Notes under the pieces: model-generated | The model's database searches: none | What the model saw: the letters and a program-made list of their open reading frames with translations, nothing else | What the model was told of the DNA's origin: nothing | DNA from: Planctomycetota bacterium | GTDB lineage: Bacteria; Planctomycetota; Planctomycetia; Gemmatales; Gemmataceae | DNA: 64,000 bases | Direction: 5' to 3' | NCBI GenBank assembly: GCA_016191165.1 | Contig: JACPPF010000178.1 | Location: forward strand, 47,728-111,727 | Shown here: piece by piece, positions 63,864-64,000 of the stretch | Layout of the letters: every line of letters starts with the position of its first letter | How positions within the stretch are numbered: position 1 is the stretch's first letter | Position numbers and translations under genes: made by a program

Positions 63864-64000
63864 AGAGCGTGTTTTCCAATTGACCATTTGTACACAAAAA
63901 GGCTAGGCTCCCGCTTTCCCAACCAAAGGATTGCAAGGAGCCATAGCCATGGAACGGCGTCATTATCCCAGCGACCTCACGGACGTGCAATGGCAGATTA
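63864..64000 (+). mobile_element. Left end of an IS5-type insertion sequence (continues beyond the window)
   Basis: About 85 bases before the transposase start comes AGAGCGTGTTTTCCAATTGA (from 63864), which resembles IS5-group terminal repeats beginning GAGCGTGTTT. The right end is outside the window, so the terminal repeat and target duplication cannot be confirmed. Confidence 0.6.
63949..64000 (+). CDS. IS5-family transposase, N-terminal start (partial)
   Basis: The ATG at 63949 has AAGGAG upstream (63935-63940). Seventeen codons are present, MERRHYPSDLTDVQWQI, the typical opening of IS5-family DUF4096-type transposases (M-x-R-R-x-YPSDLTDxQW). The rest lies beyond the window. It is the only transposase visible in the window. 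Confidence 0.85.
   Translation, partial: MERRHYPSDLTDVQWQI

Overview
The window looks like chromosomal DNA from a G+C-rich planctomycete, most likely a member of the Gemmataceae. Two DUF1501 proteins, a PVC-type haem dehydrogenase, DUF1080 and DUF4058 proteins, FG-GAP, PQQ-propeller and HEAT/TPR secreted proteins, a sigma factor next to a Ser/Thr kinase, and many small hairpin repeats between genes all point that way. Assignments come from reading translations and motifs; no database was searched.

Layout. 1-4289 (minus): 5' part of carA and a ribose-type sugar ABC importer whose binding protein has its two lobes in swapped order. 4290-16064 (minus): repeats, secreted proteins, a PQQ propeller, a RES/Xre toxin-antitoxin pair, an FG-GAP protein, a papain-like protein and a 1266-residue TPR protein. 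16423-17908: a compact type II restriction-modification pair (HNH nuclease and beta-class methylase). 18192-25125: a redoxin-like protein without cysteines, a kinase/sigma-factor pair, a small inverted-repeat element, and an HExxH/ChaN fusion. 25185-31052: a giant TPR protein with an embedded C39-like peptidase. 31198-36339: a hydrolase, a C2 cysteine protease gene broken by an in-frame TAG, an LRR protein and DUF4058. 36500-48649: PVC-type dehydrogenase, phosphodiesterase, HlyD-type adaptor, enolase-superfamily enzyme, Gfo/Idh/MocA oxidoreductase, a MNT/HEPN pair, a probable selenocysteine TlpA-type protein, and DUF1501. 48650-52642: repeats and an OLD-like ATPase/TOPRIM gene lying between the two ends of a gutted DNA-methyltransferase gene. 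52724-64000: isocitrate dehydrogenase, two PIN-type toxin-antitoxin pairs, HEAT-propeller protein, two DUF1080 proteins, a lipoprotein, gene remnants, DUF1501 and the left end of an IS5-type insertion sequence.

How the genes fit together. Much of the window encodes exported proteins typical of planctomycete polysaccharide and sugar use (ABC importer, DUF1080, Gfo/Idh/MocA, enolase superfamily, PVC cytochrome, DUF1501). The second theme is defence and stress: an intact type II R-M system, an OLD-like nuclease, a wrecked R-M or methylase gene, and RES/Xre, MNT/HEPN and two PIN modules. The third is dispersed repeats, one of which sits in frame inside a protein.

The most notable observations are (a) the circularly permuted sugar-binding protein at 3225-4289, and (b) the gene at 45934-47106, where TGA replaces exactly the first cysteine of a WCxxC redox motif and is followed by a good bacterial SECIS-like hairpin. 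No tRNA, rRNA or CRISPR array was recognised, and no promoter could be assigned with confidence.
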